Origin: Schoenoplectus triqueter
Lineage: Eukaryota; Streptophyta; Magnoliopsida; Poales; Cyperaceae
NCBI GenBank assembly: GCA_964058805.1
Contig: CAXKVV010001356.1
Coordinates: 1 to 58,065 of the forward strand
Direction of reading: 5' to 3'
Length of the DNA: 58,065 nucleotides
Positions within the stretch are counted from its first letter, which is position 1. Each line of letters starts with the position of its first letter. Positions 57,146-58,065 of this stretch are shown here, piece after piece. Below the pieces are notes generated by a model that saw only the letters and a program-made list of their open reading frames with translations, did not search any database and was not told the origin of the DNA. The position numbers were made by a program, and so were the translations under genes.

Positions 57146-57894
57146 GGTGGGGGCGATGCATTGAACTTAACTCGAATTTTTAAATTAAATTATATCTCCG
57201 AAAGCCCCAAAACTCTATAAATTTCATTTCTTAACCGAGAGAGAGTAATATCTTCATTTACCGTGAAATTCAATCTTGGACCTTGCGAGTAGAAAACCCC
57301 GAGATGTCCGTGTTGCACACTACCGCCCGTAAACAAATTGATGATGAACATTATCCAATGCTTCCTACATCACATTTTGAATTGAGAATATGAACTTGAG
57401 TTAGAAAAATATTAGATAAGAGAGAAATATTACTCACAATAGAAATAAGTTTGATGTTTGAAAATGCCACTCATAAAAGGAGTTGGATGATGTAGTAGAA
57501 GGAGAAAGATATTAGTAGATTTATGAGTTTTTAGATAAATGACGAGTATAATGGGGTTGTTGCTGGGTTGGATGGGTAGAAGAAGGAGATGGAGGGTAAT
57601 AAATGCAGCTAGTGGGGGGTTAAAAATTGAAAGTCTTAAGGGCGTGAGTTGAACTCACGCCCTTTAGACTTGGGTCCATTTCCAGTGAATGTTAGAACTG
57701 TTACAACTTAGACAATGAAAAAAGAAGACATAAATACGGTAGGTAGACCTAAAGGGCGTAAATTCAACTCACGCCCTTTGTATCTGGACCCACCAGCAGT
57801 CAGCGTTACAACGGTTACATTTTACAAAAGTAGAAGAGAAAAAATTGAGCTGAAGGACGTGAGTTCAACTCACGATCTTCGTGAATTTCTTTTC
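57146..57894. other. Transposase 5' side and subterminal palindrome region
   Basis: It probably contains the transposase promoter and leader (minus strand). Palindromes related to the central array occur at 57638-57664, 57751-57779 (one arm mutated) and 57852-57880. A plus-strand open frame at 57715-57939 only reads through the palindromes and is not considered a gene. Confidence 0.55.
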
Positions 57895-58041
57895 TTTGGG
57901 CAGTTCACGGGCAGAGAAAAAAGTGAGTTAAAGGCGTGAGTTGAACTCACGCCCTTGGCTAGGCTCTTTGTGAAAATAAGTTTCCTGTTAGACTGTCTCT
58001 GTAGATATTATTGAGTTTTAAACTGTTTAAGTAAAAATTCC
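57895..58041 (-). repeat. Right terminal inverted repeat of the 7.4 kb MULE
   Basis: The mirror of 50642-50790. It includes the palindrome at 57931-57956 at the equivalent place and the terminal CTGTTTAAGTAAAAATTCC. Confidence 0.85.
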
Positions 58042-58065
58042 TCCCGACGCCTTGAGATTATCTCC

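Larger units (their letters stand above)
50642..58041. mobile_element. Mutator-like element (7,400 bp) with PMD gene and mudrA transposase
   Basis: The ends are GGAATTTTTACTTAAACAG (50642-50660) and its exact reverse complement (58023-58041). The 9-bp sequence TCCCGACGC flanks both sides (50633-50641 and 58042-58050), a perfect Mutator-type target duplication. Inverted similarity continues inward for about 150 bp with gaps (shared TTATTTTCACAAA, CCTAG/TCTAG-CAAGG, GTGAGTTCAACTCACGCC and CTGCCCGTG). Inside are a plus-strand plant mobile domain gene and a minus-strand MURA transposase, converging on a palindrome-bearing tandem array. Both genes have nonsense codons, so this copy is probably inactive by itself. 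Confidence 0.93.

Noticed and set aside
57715..57939. 74-codon plus-strand frame
   Set aside because: It reads through the subterminal palindromes of the MULE; no domain and no context for a gene.

Overview
This window is nuclear DNA of a flowering plant, most likely a eudicot. The evidence is a nuclear RbcS gene with a chloroplast transit peptide, a plant-specific VIN3-like gene, a plant receptor-like cytoplasmic kinase, short exons with GT-AG introns, very AT-rich intergenic DNA, and plant-type Copia, Mutator, hAT and Tourist-like elements. The species cannot be named from the sequence.

Layout. 1-168 is the 3' coding end of an unrecognised gene. 2.1-9.0 kb is a bed of small DNA transposons: hAT-like elements with 8-bp target duplications, a Mutator-like foldback MITE with a perfect 9-bp duplication, and two long Tourist-like elements swollen by A/T microsatellite. 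9136-14321 holds an RPA32 (RPA2) gene whose central OB-fold exon is missing, with an LTR-retrotransposon fragment where that exon should be. 15651-17448 is a deleted Mutator-like element (MULE). 18.2-22.7 kb is repeat-rich spacer. 22714-26340 (minus) is an intact 7-exon RLCK-VI kinase gene. 26.5-29.9 kb is another MITE cluster. 32095-36198 (plus) is an intact 11-exon gene for GPT/ALG7, the first enzyme of N-glycan assembly. 38624-39752 (plus) is a 3-exon RbcS gene that looks like the divergent T type. 40570-50383 (minus) is a VIN3-like (VEL) PHD-finger gene, with a 5.1 kb Ty1/Copia element inside its second intron. 50642-58041 is a 7,400-bp MULE with a perfect 9-bp target duplication, inserted about 260 bp upstream of the VIN3-like start codon.

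The host genes (RPA2, kinase, GPT, RbcS, VIL) are unrelated in pathway; there is no operon-like logic. The most unusual object is the terminal MULE. It carries two converging genes, a plant-mobile-domain (PMD) gene and a mudrA-type transposase. Both are interrupted only by nonsense codons. Between them lies an array of six 73-bp repeats, each containing a long palindrome. The same palindrome recurs near both ends of the element, and its 3-nt loop occurs in both orientations (TGG/CCA in the array, TGA/TCA near the ends), as if hairpins had flipped.

All gene names come from protein families recognised by reading the translations; no database search was run. Exon borders were placed by reading frame, splice consensus and expected protein continuity.
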